Source: Polycladomyces abyssicola
GTDB taxonomy: Bacteria; Bacillota; Bacilli; Thermoactinomycetales; JIR-001
NCBI RefSeq assembly: GCF_018326425.1
Contig: NZ_AP024601.1
Coordinates: forward strand, 3,026,001 to 3,090,000
Reading direction: 5' to 3'
DNA: 64,000 bases
The notes under the pieces were generated by a model that was not told where the DNA came from, ran no database searches, and saw only the letters and a program-made list of their open reading frames with translations. Numbering within the stretch: the first letter of the stretch is position 1; the number at the start of each line of letters is the position of its first letter. A program made the position numbers and the translations under genes. Shown here in pieces: positions 52,659 through 60,962 of this stretch.

Positions 52659-53627
52659 TTATTCGGAATGATCTCCTCCATCGCGCTTGCCTCGTATACG
52701 ACTCCACCACTGATCCGCCACCTGATGCGGTCCGATTTCCCTTCGTTCGACGCGGTCCAGATCGGTTGCAGCCTCGGGACGGGATAACCAAGACTGAAGC
52801 TCCCGATGCAAACGTTGCTCCATGATGGCCAGCACCTCCCGACGCAAACGGCGAAGACGGCGTCGATTCCATTCACCGGATTGTTCGAGGAAATCCCGGT
52901 GTGCTGTCAGCGCTTCCCACAACAGATCCATCCCCTGTCCCCGTGTCGATACCGTGGGTACGATGGGCGGGCGCCAAGCGTGATCATGCTTGGCGATGTC
53001 CAGCATCTCTTCCAGTTGGGCGATCAGTTTGCGGGCGCCGTCCAGATCCGCTTTGTTCACTACGAACAGGTCGGCGATTTCCATGATGCCTGCTTTGAAC
53101 ACTTGGATCGTGTCACCCGCCCCGGGCGTGACGACCAACGCCACGGTATCCGCCATATGCATGATGTCCACCTCGGACTGCCCCACTCCGACGGTTTCCA
53201 CGAAAATCACATCGTAACCGGCCGCATCCAACACCCGAACCGCTTCCCCCGTTGCTCGGGACAACCCGCCCAGACTGCCGCGCGATCCCATGCTCCGGAT
53301 AAAAACACCCTCGTCCAGTGCGTGGGCGGTCATCCGCACACGGTCGCCCAAAAGCGCTCCGCCGGTAAACGGGCTGGTGGGGTCCACTGCGATCACACCC
53401 ACGGTCCATCCCTGTTCGCGTAAATGGCGAATCATCCGATCGGTCAGCGTACTTTTGCCCGCCCCAGGCGGACCGGTCCACCCGATCACCCAAGCCCGGC
53501 CGGTGTGCGGATAGAGGGCTTCCAACAATGCCGTCCGTTGCTGTTCCTCACCACTCTCCAGACAGGTGATGGCTCTGGCGATCGCTCGCCGGTTTCTCTG
53601 CCGGATGTCCCGCACCCACGCGTTCAT
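52659..53627 (-). CDS. meaB: Methylmalonyl-CoA mutase-associated GTPase MeaB
   Basis: G3E-family chaperone GTPase (322 residues) that guards loading and repair of adenosylcobalamin on acyl-CoA mutases. P-loop GPPGAGKSTLTD near residue 52, switch regions [16 protein letters not shown] and VETVGVGQSE, NKADL for guanine specificity, and a C-terminal dimerisation arm. IcmF already has a built-in G domain, so a separate MeaB suggests that a methylmalonyl-CoA mutase exists elsewhere or that two chaperones are used. ATG at 53627 after GGGTGG. Confidence 0.93.
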   Translation of the reverse strand: MNAWVRDIRQRNRRAIARAITCLESGEEQQRTALLEALYPHTGRAWVIGWTGPPGAGKSTLTDRMIRHLREQGWTVGVIAVDPTSPFTGGALLGDRVRMTAHALDEGVFIRSMGSRGSLGGLSRATGEAVRVLDAAGYDVIFVETVGVGQSEVDIMHMADTVALVVTPGAGDTIQVFKAGIMEIADLFVVNKADLDGARKLIAQLEEMLDIAKHDHAWRPPIVPTVSTRGQGMDLLWEALTAHRDFLEQSGEWNRRRLRRLRREVLAIMEQRLHRELQSWLSRPEAATDLDRVERREIGPHQVADQWWSRIRGKRDGGDHSE

Positions 53628-53639
53628 GGCCACCACCCT

Positions 53640-54782
53640 TTAGGATTTCAGCAGGTGATTGGCGATGACCACTCGTTGTATTTCGTTGGTGCCCTCATAG
53701 ATTTGCGTGATCTTCGCATCGCGCATCATGCGCTCCACCGGATACTCCCGCGTATACCCGTATCCGCCGAACACCTGCACCGCCTCAGTGGTCACTTCCA
53801 TCGCCACATCAGCAGCAAACATTTTGGCCATCGCCGATGCCTTTCCGTAAGGAAGCCCCTGGGACTCCAACCATGCCGCCTGATAGGTGAGCAGACGCGC
53901 CGCCTCGATTTTGGTGGCCATATCCGCCAACTTGAATTGAATCGCTTGCAATTTGGCGATCGGCTGACCAAATTGCACCCGTTCCTTGGCATACGCCAGC
54001 GCGGCATCCAACGCTCCCTGAGCGATCCCGACTGCTTGGGCGGCGATGCCGTTGCGCCCGCCGTCCAACGTTTTCATGGCGATTTTGAAACCTTCCCCTT
54101 CTTCCCCCAGACGGTTTTCCACCGGAATCCGGCAGTTGTCAAAGAGAATCTCCAGTGTGGGGGAGGAGCGAATGCCCAATTTTTTTTCTTTTTTGCCGAA
54201 GGAAAACCCCGGAGTCCCCTTTTCCACGATGAAGGCTGTGATGCCTTGGTGCTTCTTGGTGGGGTCGGTCACCGCAAACACGACATAGATTTCGGCTTCT
54301 CCTCCGTTGGTGATGAAAATCTTGCTCCCATTCAACACATATTCGTCCCCGTCGCGCACAGCGGTCGTCTTCATCCCTGCGGCATCCGACCCGGAACCGG
54401 GTTCGGTCAGGCCGTACGCGCCGATTTTCGTTCCCTCCGCCAGCGGACGCAAAAACCGTTCTTTCTGCTCATCGGTGCCGAATGTGAAGATGGGCCAGCT
54501 GGCCAGCGAAATGTGGGCGGACAGCGTGACACCGGTGGAAGCGCACACGCGTGAAAGTTCCTCCACGGCAATCACGTAACTGAGGAAATCAGCTCCACCC
54601 CCTCCCACTTCCTCCGGCCACGGGATTCCCGTCAAACCCAGCTCGGCCATCTTGTCGAAAATAGTACGGTCAAATCTCTCTTGTTCGTCCCGCTCAGCTG
54701 CCGTCGGCGCCACTTCCTTCAATGCAAACTCCCGCACCATCTTCTGCATCATCACATGCTCTTCGCTCAGCTGAAAATCCAT
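53640..54782 (-). CDS. Acyl-CoA dehydrogenase (first of two)
   Basis: FAD-dependent acyl-CoA dehydrogenase (380 residues) that introduces the 2,3 double bond and passes electrons to [17 protein letters not shown] near residue 124, [11 protein letters not shown], and the catalytic Glu in [11 protein letters not shown] near residue 363. ATG at 54782 after GGGGGAG; a longer frame to 54911 is leader. It is about 60 percent similar by eye to the next gene, and both resemble short/branched-chain enzymes. The spacer upstream holds repeat copy A. Confidence 0.94.
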   Translation of the reverse strand: MDFQLSEEHVMMQKMVREFALKEVAPTAAERDEQERFDRTIFDKMAELGLTGIPWPEEVGGGGADFLSYVIAVEELSRVCASTGVTLSAHISLASWPIFTFGTDEQKERFLRPLAEGTKIGAYGLTEPGSGSDAAGMKTTAVRDGDEYVLNGSKIFITNGGEAEIYVVFAVTDPTKKHQGITAFIVEKGTPGFSFGKKEKKLGIRSSPTLEILFDNCRIPVENRLGEEGEGFKIAMKTLDGGRNGIAAQAVGIAQGALDAALAYAKERVQFGQPIAKLQAIQFKLADMATKIEAARLLTYQAAWLESQGLPYGKASAMAKMFAADVAMEVTTEAVQVFGGYGYTREYPVERMMRDAKITQIYEGTNEIQRVVIANHLLKS

Positions 54783-54890
54783 GCGCTCTCCCCCGCTTCC
54801 CTCATTGATATCCCGTTGCGGGATGACAGGTCCGTTCATCGGTTTCTCTCCACTCCGTCTCTTTCTGATCCCGCATCCCGCAAGGGAGTG

Positions 54891-55014
54891 TCTGGTGAAT
54901 ACTGTTCGCATTGCTTTCCTGGCTTGCTCCGTCTTTCCTTTACAAGGAAGCAGATCATAACCGTTCCGCTTGGCCGGGCTTAGGTCTTGTCGCTCGCCTG
55001 GGAAAACATTGCCC
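54891..55014 (+). repeat. Dispersed intergenic repeat, copy A
   Basis: Left module GGTGAATACTGT then CATTGCTTTCCTGGC, palindrome partner ACAAGGAAGCAGAT, and right end GTCGCTCGCCTGGG-AAAACATTGCCCC. Clearest complete copy. It sits between the two acyl-CoA dehydrogenase genes. Confidence 0.65.
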
Positions 55015-55039
55015 CATTACGGATATAACCAGACACATT

Positions 55040-56182
55040 CTAGTCCTCCAACAACGTCGATGCGATGACGAGGCGTTGAATCTCGTTGGTGCCTTCATAG
55101 ATCTGCGTCACTTTGGCATCCCGGAACAACCGCTCCACCGGATACTCCCGTGTGTACCCGTACCCGCCGAACACCTGGATCGCTTCCGTAGTAACTTTCA
55201 TGGCCGTATCGGTTGCAAACAGTTTGGCCATTGACGCTTCCCGTTTGCAAGGGTGTCCCTGTTGACGCAGATACGCAGCCCGGTAGATCAACAATCGGGC
55301 CGCCTCAATGGCGGTGGCCATATCCGCCAGCTTGAACTGAATCGCCTGAAGTTTGGCGATCGGTTGGCCGAACTGCACTCGTTCCTTTGCATACGCCAAT
55401 GCGTGCTCGTAGGCCCCTGTGGCGATACCCAACGCCTGTGCCCCGATCCCGATCCGTCCCCCCGCCAGATTGGACAGCGCGATTTCGTAACCCTGCCCTT
55501 CCTTTCCCAGCAGGTTGGATGCGGGGACTTCCGCATTGTCAAAGATCAGCTCGGACGTGTTGGAGCCGTTCAACCCCATCTTTCTTTCTTTTTTGCCAAC
55601 CGAGAATCCGGGTGTGTCTTTCTCCACGATAAACGCGGATATACCTTTGGTTCCCTTGTCCGAATCGGTCACGGCAAACGTGACGTACACATCCGCCTCA
55701 CCTGCGTTAGTGATGAACACCTTGCTGCCGTTCAGGACATATTTGTCACCAACCCGGCGCGCCGTCGTGCGAATCCGGGCGGCATCGGAACCGGCCGAGG
55801 GCTCCGTCAGCGCAAACGCCCCCAGGTATTCGCCACGTGCCAACCGTGTAACATAGGTTTTCTTTTGCTCTTCGTTACCATAGCGCAGGATCGGCATCGT
55901 TCCCACTGAGGTGTGTACGGCCAGAATGACACCGACGGAAGCACTCACCTTGGAGATTTCCTCCAAGGCCAAAATGTAGGAGATGAAATCGGCGCCGGCA
56001 CCGCCCCACTCTTCCGGAATCGGAATCCCCATCAGCCCCAATTCCGCCATTTTGTCCACGATCTTGCGAGGAAACGTGTCTTGTTCATCCATTTCCTGAA
56101 CCATGGGCAGGATTTCGGTTTGGGCAAATTCCCGTACCATCTGGCGCAACATATTTTGTTCGGATGTGAACTGGAAATGCAT
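55040..56182 (-). CDS. Acyl-CoA dehydrogenase (second of two)
   Basis: Paralogue of the preceding enzyme (380 residues). [14 protein letters not shown] near residue 124, [14 protein letters not shown] and catalytic Glu in [16 protein letters not shown] at 56182 after AAGGAGG; an in-frame upstream part to 56275 is not conserved. Having two dehydrogenases in one operon suggests different chain length or branching preference, for example butyryl- and isobutyryl-type substrates around IcmF. Confidence 0.94.
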   Translation of the reverse strand: MHFQFTSEQNMLRQMVREFAQTEILPMVQEMDEQDTFPRKIVDKMAELGLMGIPIPEEWGGAGADFISYILALEEISKVSASVGVILAVHTSVGTMPILRYGNEEQKKTYVTRLARGEYLGAFALTEPSAGSDAARIRTTARRVGDKYVLNGSKVFITNAGEADVYVTFAVTDSDKGTKGISAFIVEKDTPGFSVGKKERKMGLNGSNTSELIFDNAEVPASNLLGKEGQGYEIALSNLAGGRIGIGAQALGIATGAYEHALAYAKERVQFGQPIAKLQAIQFKLADMATAIEAARLLIYRAAYLRQQGHPCKREASMAKLFATDTAMKVTTEAIQVFGGYGYTREYPVERLFRDAKVTQIYEGTNEIQRLVIASTLLED

Positions 56183-56256
56183 ATCCCTCTTCCTCCTTCG
56201 ACGGAATGCCGGGCAACATGGTTTCCTCTGGGCTGCCAGGGCGTTTCCGGAACCCA

Positions 56257-56284
56257 TCACCAGCCTTGTTTTCACAGCTGGTGA
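56257..56284. other. Small inverted repeat in the hbd-acd gap
   Basis: Arms TCACCAGC/GCTGGTGA, 12-base loop, within a 235-bp gap that holds no gene. No T tract. Confidence 0.35.
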
Positions 56285-56417
56285 CCCTGCGCCCGACGAG
56301 GAAGAACTGCTAAGCTGCTCAAACCGATCCGCTAACTGATCCCGATTCCGGATGCGCGATACTCTTTCGCTCCCGGATTGCTACATACAGCCGCCAACAC
56401 CCGGCCTTCCGTTTTCC

Positions 56418-57272
56418 TCATTCGTAAACGTAAAACCCACGTCCCGTCTTGCGCCCCAGCCAACCGGCCGCCACATATTTTCTGAGCAAGGGGCACGGAC
56501 GATACTTGCTGTCACCGAATCCCTCATACAGCGTTTCCATGATGTACAGGCACGTGTCCAATCCGATGAAGTCAGCCAAGGTGAGTGGGCCCATCGGATG
56601 GTTCATGCCCAGTTTCATCACTTCGTCAATTGCTTCAGGGGTGGCTACCCCTTCATACACCGCATAGATGGCCTCATTGATCATCGGCATGAGTACCCGA
56701 TTGGAAACGAAACCGGGGAAGTCTTGCACTTCGACCGGCGTTTTCCCCATATGGCGAGCCAAACGATCCACTACACGAAAGGTTTCATCCGAGGTGGCCA
56801 GACCGCGAATCACCTCAACCAACTTCATCACCGGCACCGGGTTCATAAAATGCATCCCAATCACTTTTTCCGGCCGCTTGGTGGCCGCTGCAATCTCCGT
56901 GATCGGCAGCGACGAGGTGTTCGTCGCCAAAATCGTGTGCGCTGGGGCATGTTCATCCAGCTGACGAAAGAGATCCGCCTTCACCTGCTTGTTTTCCACT
57001 ACCGCCTCGATGACCAGGTCCACCTCGGCCACGGCCGCGGCCAAATCGGTCATCGGATGCAAGCGCCCCAGGATCTCCCCCTTTTGCTCTTCGGTGAGCC
57101 GTCCCTTTTCCTGTTGGCGCCCCAGGTTTTTCTCAATCGTCTGCAGCCCCTTGTTTACCCGCGCTTCATCGACGTCCACCAACGTTACATGGAGGCCGGA
57201 CTGCGCCGCCACTTGGGCGATACCGCTCCCCATCTGACCGGCGCCGATCACGCTGACGCGTTGGATATCCAT
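56418..57272 (-). CDS. hbd: 3-hydroxybutyryl-CoA dehydrogenase
   Basis: NAD(P)-dependent oxidation/reduction of 3-hydroxybutyryl-CoA / acetoacetyl-CoA (284 residues). Rossmann [11 protein letters not shown] at residues 10-20, catalytic His in GMHFMNPVP near residue 140 and [14 protein letters not shown] near residue 183. The start ATG abuts a GAAAGGGG ribosome site. It resembles mmgB of Bacillus. Functions with the thiolase upstream in beta-oxidation of C4 units. Confidence 0.96.
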   Translation of the reverse strand: MDIQRVSVIGAGQMGSGIAQVAAQSGLHVTLVDVDEARVNKGLQTIEKNLGRQQEKGRLTEEQKGEILGRLHPMTDLAAAVAEVDLVIEAVVENKQVKADLFRQLDEHAPAHTILATNTSSLPITEIAAATKRPEKVIGMHFMNPVPVMKLVEVIRGLATSDETFRVVDRLARHMGKTPVEVQDFPGFVSNRVLMPMINEAIYAVYEGVATPEAIDEVMKLGMNHPMGPLTLADFIGLDTCLYIMETLYEGFGDSKYRPCPLLRKYVAAGWLGRKTGRGFYVYE

Positions 57273-57310
57273 GCATATCCCCTTTCTGCGGTGTTTTTTT
57301 CATCTTACTG

Positions 57311-57530
57311 GGACGTGTCTGATCAATGTATTCCTCACATTGCTTTCTCTGTTCGCCTCACCTGTGATCTCAAAGGAAGCAGAGCATGGCGCTCCGACTC
57401 GAAGCGGTAGGACACGGACAAAGTACGCTTCGTTTAGAGGAACTTGCCCGCGATTCCATTCCTGCGCTTTCCGATCCTTCGCTCGGTCGGTCTTGGTAAG
57501 TCGCTCACCGGACACGCCCTGAGAAATGCA
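57311..57530 (+). repeat. Dispersed intergenic repeat, copy C
   Basis: Contains TGATCAATGTATTCC, CACATTGCTTTCTCTG, CAAAGGAAGCAGAGCA, CAAAGTACGCTTCGTTT and the end GTCGCTCACCGGAC. More diverged than copy A and with an extra middle part. It fills the gap between thl and hbd. Confidence 0.55.
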
Positions 57531-57541
57531 CTATCTGAACA

Positions 57542-58723
57542 TCAATCCACCTTGACCAATACGGCATCTCCTTGCGCCGAACCGCTGCAAATGGCCGCTA
57601 CTCCCCAGCCGCCACCGCGCCGACGCAATTCATGAATCAGCGTGAGCAGGATTCGCGCACCACTGGCGCCGATCGGGTGACCCAACGCGATTGCCCCGCC
57701 GTTGACATTCACCTTTTCTTCATCCCAACCCAGGATTTTTCCGTTAGACAAAACGACGGCTGCAAACGCTTCGTTCACTTCAAACAGGTGGATGTCATCC
57801 AGCTTCAGATCATGTTGCTTCAACAACTTTTGAATCGCATGCGCCGGGGTGATGGGGAAATACCGTGCTTCCATCGCCACTGCCGCATGCCCGACGATCT
57901 TGGCCAACGGCTCAGCCCCCAGCTCCCGCGCCTTGTCCGCAGAGGACAGTACTAACGCTGCCGCGCCATCATTCACACCGGGAGCATTTCCCGCAGTGAT
58001 GGTGCCGTCTTTCAAATAAACCGGCGAAAGCGTTGCTAGTTTTTCCAGCGAAGTGTCCCGCCGGGGGGATTCATCCGTCTCTACCACCGCCTCATGCTTC
58101 TTTGTCTTCACCGTGACGGGGACGATCTCTTCCCCCAATTTGCCCGACTCAATCGCTGCGATCGCCCGCTCGTGACTGCGCAGAGCCCAACGATCCTGTT
58201 CTTCGCGTGATACCCCGTACTCCGCCGCCACATTGCTGCCGTGAACAATCATGTGAACATCGTCAAACGCACACCACAAACCGTCATGAATCATCAGATC
58301 GACCAGCTTCCCGTCACCCATGCGTTGTCCCCAACGCCCTGACGGCACAATATAGGGAGCATTGCTCATGCTCTCCATGCCACCCGCCACAATCACTTGC
58401 GCCCCGCCGGACCGGATCACCTGATCCGCCAATGTTGCACTCCGCAATCCTGATGCACACACCTTGTTGATCGTCTCCGTCTGCACATCCCAAGGCAACC
58501 CCGCATGGCGCGCCGCTTGCCGGGAGGGAATCTGGCCCGCCCCGCCCTGCAGGACCATACCCATGATCACTTCCTCCACCGCTTCACCCGGAATCCCGGC
58601 ACGTTCCAATGCTCCGCGAATCGCGATGCCTCCCAGCTCTACGGCGGAAATCTCCTTCAAAGCACCACCGAATTTCCCGAACGGTGTGCGGGCACCGCCC
58701 AACACCACGGTTTCCGTCGTCAC
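57542..58723 (-). CDS. Acetyl-CoA C-acetyltransferase (thiolase)
   Basis: Thiolase joining two acetyl-CoA or cleaving acetoacetyl-CoA (393 residues). Nucleophile Cys in [11 protein letters not shown] near residue 88, catalytic His in [15 protein letters not shown] near residue 350, and second Cys in [10 protein letters not shown]. The last motif has Ser-Ala where many thiolases have Gly-Gly. The GTG at 58723 is seven bases after GGAGGT. First gene of the acyl-CoA operon thl-hbd-acd-acd-meaB-tetR-icmF. Confidence 0.95.
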   Translation of the reverse strand: MTTETVVLGGARTPFGKFGGALKEISAVELGGIAIRGALERAGIPGEAVEEVIMGMVLQGGAGQIPSRQAARHAGLPWDVQTETINKVCASGLRSATLADQVIRSGGAQVIVAGGMESMSNAPYIVPSGRWGQRMGDGKLVDLMIHDGLWCAFDDVHMIVHGSNVAAEYGVSREEQDRWALRSHERAIAAIESGKLGEEIVPVTVKTKKHEAVVETDESPRRDTSLEKLATLSPVYLKDGTITAGNAPGVNDGAAALVLSSADKARELGAEPLAKIVGHAAVAMEARYFPITPAHAIQKLLKQHDLKLDDIHLFEVNEAFAAVVLSNGKILGWDEEKVNVNGGAIALGHPIGASGARILLTLIHELRRRGGGWGVAAICSGSAQGDAVLVKVD

Positions 58724-58749
58724 AACGGCCACCTCCAAAAGCAAATATT

Positions 58750-58765
58750 GATCGAGCGCTCGTTC
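58750..58765 (-). promoter_or_regulatory. Candidate TetR-type operator in the thiolase leader
   Basis: Palindrome CGAGCGCTCG extended by GA...TC, in the transcribed leader between promoter and start codon. Its shape is typical of TetR-family operators; the in-operon regulator at 51935-52645 is the obvious candidate. Not seen elsewhere in the window. Confidence 0.45.
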
Positions 58766-58800
58766 GAAACTCGCCGAAAAATGAAAACGCCTTCATTTCT

Positions 58801-58829
58801 AAGATAACCCGAGGCGCTTTTCAATGCAA
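58801..58829 (-). promoter_or_regulatory. Promoter of the acyl-CoA operon
   Basis: TTGCAT, 17-bp spacer, TATCTT on the minus strand; predicted start near 58794. Confidence 0.5.
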
Positions 58830-58936
58830 TAGCAATTATTCGGAAGATCATGCTAAATTGAAACTTCACACTTTTTATCATATGCAAACCGCTCACGGGA
58901 TTCCCCGCAGAACCGATCATTTTCCCGATTTGCCTC

Positions 58937-58967
58937 TTGACCTGAAAAGCATTTCAGAATGTACACT
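58937..58967 (+). promoter_or_regulatory. Promoter-like site of the HAD phosphatase gene
   Basis: TTGACC, 19-bp spacer, TACACT on the plus strand, 23 bp before the TTG start; the spacer is long. Confidence 0.4.
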
Positions 58968-58990
58968 CAAGGCAAAAGGGGGAAATATCC

Positions 58991-59848
58991 TTGAAATTAA
59001 CAGCCATCGATTTGGACGGCACCTTGCTCGGCACGGACGGCACCATTCACCGGGCGAATGCCGAAGCGATCCGGGAAGCCCAAGCGCGCGGCATCACGGT
59101 TGTGATCGCTACCGGACGTTCCCTCTCCGATGCCAAACGATTGCTCAAGGCGGCGGGATTGTCCTGTCCGGTCATCGCCGTCAACGGTGCTGTGGTCGAG
59201 TGGGAAGGCGAGTGTATCCGTAACGTCTTCCTTCCAAAGCCACTAGTGGAATCCGTATGGGATATGCTAAAAAACACGGGTATTTACTACCAAATTTACA
59301 CCCAACAAGGAATTTTCTCTTCACGTGAAGGGCAACACCGTCTAGCGGAGGAATCGGCCCTCATCGAGGCGGCCGCCCGTTCAGAGTCACAAGCCGCACT
59401 TTGGCACATGTCCCAACTCCAACTCCATCAACAGGGGCTGACGGAGCTTGCGGACGATTCGTTGCTCCCAGACTGGCGGGTTCACAAGTTCTTGTGTTTT
59501 TCCACCTCGGAGGAACAACTGAAAAGCATTCGGGAATGGACCTATCAGTTTGAGGAGTTGATCGCATTCTCATCCGGCGCAGGTTCATTGGAGATTACCT
59601 CCCGCGAGTCACAAAAGGGGATTGCACTCCGTTGGCTAGCAGAACGTTTGGGGATACGGATGGAGGAAACCGCCGCCATCGGTGACAGCGAAAACGACTG
59701 GTCCATGCTGACTGCCGTCGGACTGGGAATCGCCATGGGCAACGCCGATCCGGCCATCCGGCAGGTGTGTCGTCATACCACCCTCACCAACGACCAGAAC
59801 GGAGTAGCACATGCATTCCATACGTGGATTTTTCCTCAAATAAGCTAG
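58991..59848 (+). CDS. Cof-type HAD-IIB family hydrolase
   Basis: Phosphatase of the haloacid dehalogenase superfamily (285 residues): motif I DLDGTLL with nucleophile Asp, motif II VIATGRS, Lys in motif III (ESQKGIALRWL) and motif IV GDSENDWSML. The C2B cap (about residues 85-200) is of Cof type, which acts on sugar phosphates or FMN-like substrates; the real substrate is not predictable. TTG start with AAAGGGGGA seven bases upstream. Stand-alone gene divergent from the thiolase. Confidence 0.9.
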   Translation: MKLTAIDLDGTLLGTDGTIHRANAEAIREAQARGITVVIATGRSLSDAKRLLKAAGLSCPVIAVNGAVVEWEGECIRNVFLPKPLVESVWDMLKNTGIYYQIYTQQGIFSSREGQHRLAEESALIEAAARSESQAALWHMSQLQLHQQGLTELADDSLLPDWRVHKFLCFSTSEEQLKSIREWTYQFEELIAFSSGAGSLEITSRESQKGIALRWLAERLGIRMEETAAIGDSENDWSMLTAVGLGIAMGNADPAIRQVCRHTTLTNDQNGVAHAFHTWIFPQIS

Positions 59849-60050
59849 AACCCCTGGCAGCCGGCGTTACCTTCGGGGCGTGACGGCAAGGGTTCTGGAC
59901 CCCCGGGTCTGATCGGATCGGGGTGATATATCATCATGGTAATACCACTTAAGTCCTGCAAACATAACCGGGTTAATGCCCCTTGGGAATGGAAGGCGCA
60001 CGTTGAAGTATCTAATTCTTTCTCGCCTAATTGACGTAACCGAAAATGAG
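59849..60050. other. Palindrome-rich unexplained region
   Basis: No gene recognised. It contains outer arms AGAACCC/GGGTTCT (59847-59853 and 59890-59896) enclosing GCCGGCG...CGGC, then GGACCCCCGGGTCT, GATCGGATC, TGATATATCA and GGTAATACC. Together with the strong hairpin at 60060-60097 it could be a structured leader or relic of a mobile unit. I tested it by eye against common riboswitches without a match. Confidence 0.4.
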
Positions 60051-60059
60051 AAGAAATCA

Positions 60060-60097
60060 AAAGAAACCCGTCCAGTTTTTCTGGGCGGGTTTCTTTT
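60060..60097. terminator. Strong bidirectional terminator
   Basis: Sixteen-bp stem AAAGAAACCCGTCCAG / CTGGGCGGGTTTCTTT with a TTTTT loop; both flanks end in A- or T-rich tracts. It would stop read-through from the HAD gene or transcripts from the right. Confidence 0.85.
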
Positions 60098-60111
60098 GTG
60101 TATGGGTAAAA

Positions 60112-60327
60112 CTATGGCTGAACCACATCAGACGCCGGACTGTTGGAGCTTTACCCTGCGAGAAGGAACCGGGGGCAGGACGAAGATCGGCTATCATACG
60201 GCCTTACGTTTTCTGCGTGACGGAACCCGGGTGATTGTGACCAGCTGTTCTCCCTATGTTGCTTCTCAGCGTTATTTCCGGGTAAGTCTCCCTAACGAAC
60301 ACACCCCACTGCTGGCAGAAACAGCAT
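60112..60327 (+). pseudogene. Relic of a short-chain dehydrogenase (SDR)
   Basis: An open plus-strand frame of about 71 codons from 60112. Its centre, TGGRTKIGYHTALRFLRDG then TRVIVTS, matches the first beta-alpha-beta unit (NADP-binding TGGxxKIGY) of an SDR subfamily; after some 20 further residues similarity ends and the frame stops at 60327. Real SDRs have at least 240 residues, and the region before the glycine motif is not typical. I read it as a 5' fragment left after deletion. Confidence 0.7.
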
Positions 60328-60427
60328 AACTATTGGCACTAAATATAGCACAGTGAGTGTTTGGAAGGGCATGTTACGAATAAGTAAAATTAACGACCAA
60401 AACAAGGGGGGGGAGGTGAACGAAAAC

Positions 60428-60832
60428 ATGGAAAAAACATTTGACTTTCATTATGCAACCGTCGTGGTGAAAGAACAGACAGTTGAGATTCACCACAAGA
60501 AAAGATGGGGTAGTGAAAGGAAACACTATGGAATCAAAGTGTTCCCTATAAACAGGATTCATTTCGTCCAATTGCTCGAAGCAAGGTTTTTTAAAGATGG
60601 GTACTTCGAATTGAAGGTAAAAGGCGCCCGTTCCAAATATGCTCGAGATGAGGCACGATTTGACATAATAGGCAGTTTTGAAAACCCTACTGCTCACGCT
60701 TTGAAGAAGGCAATTGAAAAAGTGAAGAAGAGAAAAGCAGATGAGATTATGGAATTATACCAACTTGTTCAAGAGGGAGTTTTGACGGAAGAAGAATTTG
60801 CTGAGTACAAGAAAAAGGCACTTAAGGTATAA
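60428..60832 (+). CDS. SHOCT-domain protein
   Basis: A 134-residue soluble protein. Residues 1-95 form a beta-rich PH-like domain with alternating hydrophobics (TVEIHHKKRWGSERKHYGIKV-type strands), and the C terminus carries a SHOCT motif, ELYQLVQEGVLTEEEFAEYKKKAL. SHOCT segments are often C-terminal oligomerisation tags. ATG at 60428 has GGGGGGAGG about ten bases upstream; a GTG four codons earlier overlaps that site. AT-richer codon use than neighbours hints at separate acquisition. Function unknown. Confidence 0.75.
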   Translation: MEKTFDFHYATVVVKEQTVEIHHKKRWGSERKHYGIKVFPINRIHFVQLLEARFFKDGYFELKVKGARSKYARDEARFDIIGSFENPTAHALKKAIEKVKKRKADEIMELYQLVQEGVLTEEEFAEYKKKALKV

Positions 60833-60833
60833 A

Positions 60834-60865
60834 CCCGCCTGATCTGGCGGGTCTTTTCTTTTTTC
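60834..60865 (+). terminator. Terminator after the SHOCT gene
   Basis: Stem CCCGCC/GGCGGG, six-base loop, then TCTTTTCTTTTTT, two bases past the stop. Confidence 0.9.
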
Positions 60866-60962
60866 ATCCCCAGCACCGTCATGATCCAGCCATGTTGGAG
60901 GCCCGACAGAAACGTACGCTAGGAGCCATGCCACGATTACTGGCTGAAAAACATGATAACGC

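Noticed and set aside
59900-59950. CTGATCGG and GGTAATACC, reminiscent of the end of a TPP riboswitch
   Set aside because: The core GGCTGAGA and GCGTAGGGA elements are missing and no thiamine gene follows.
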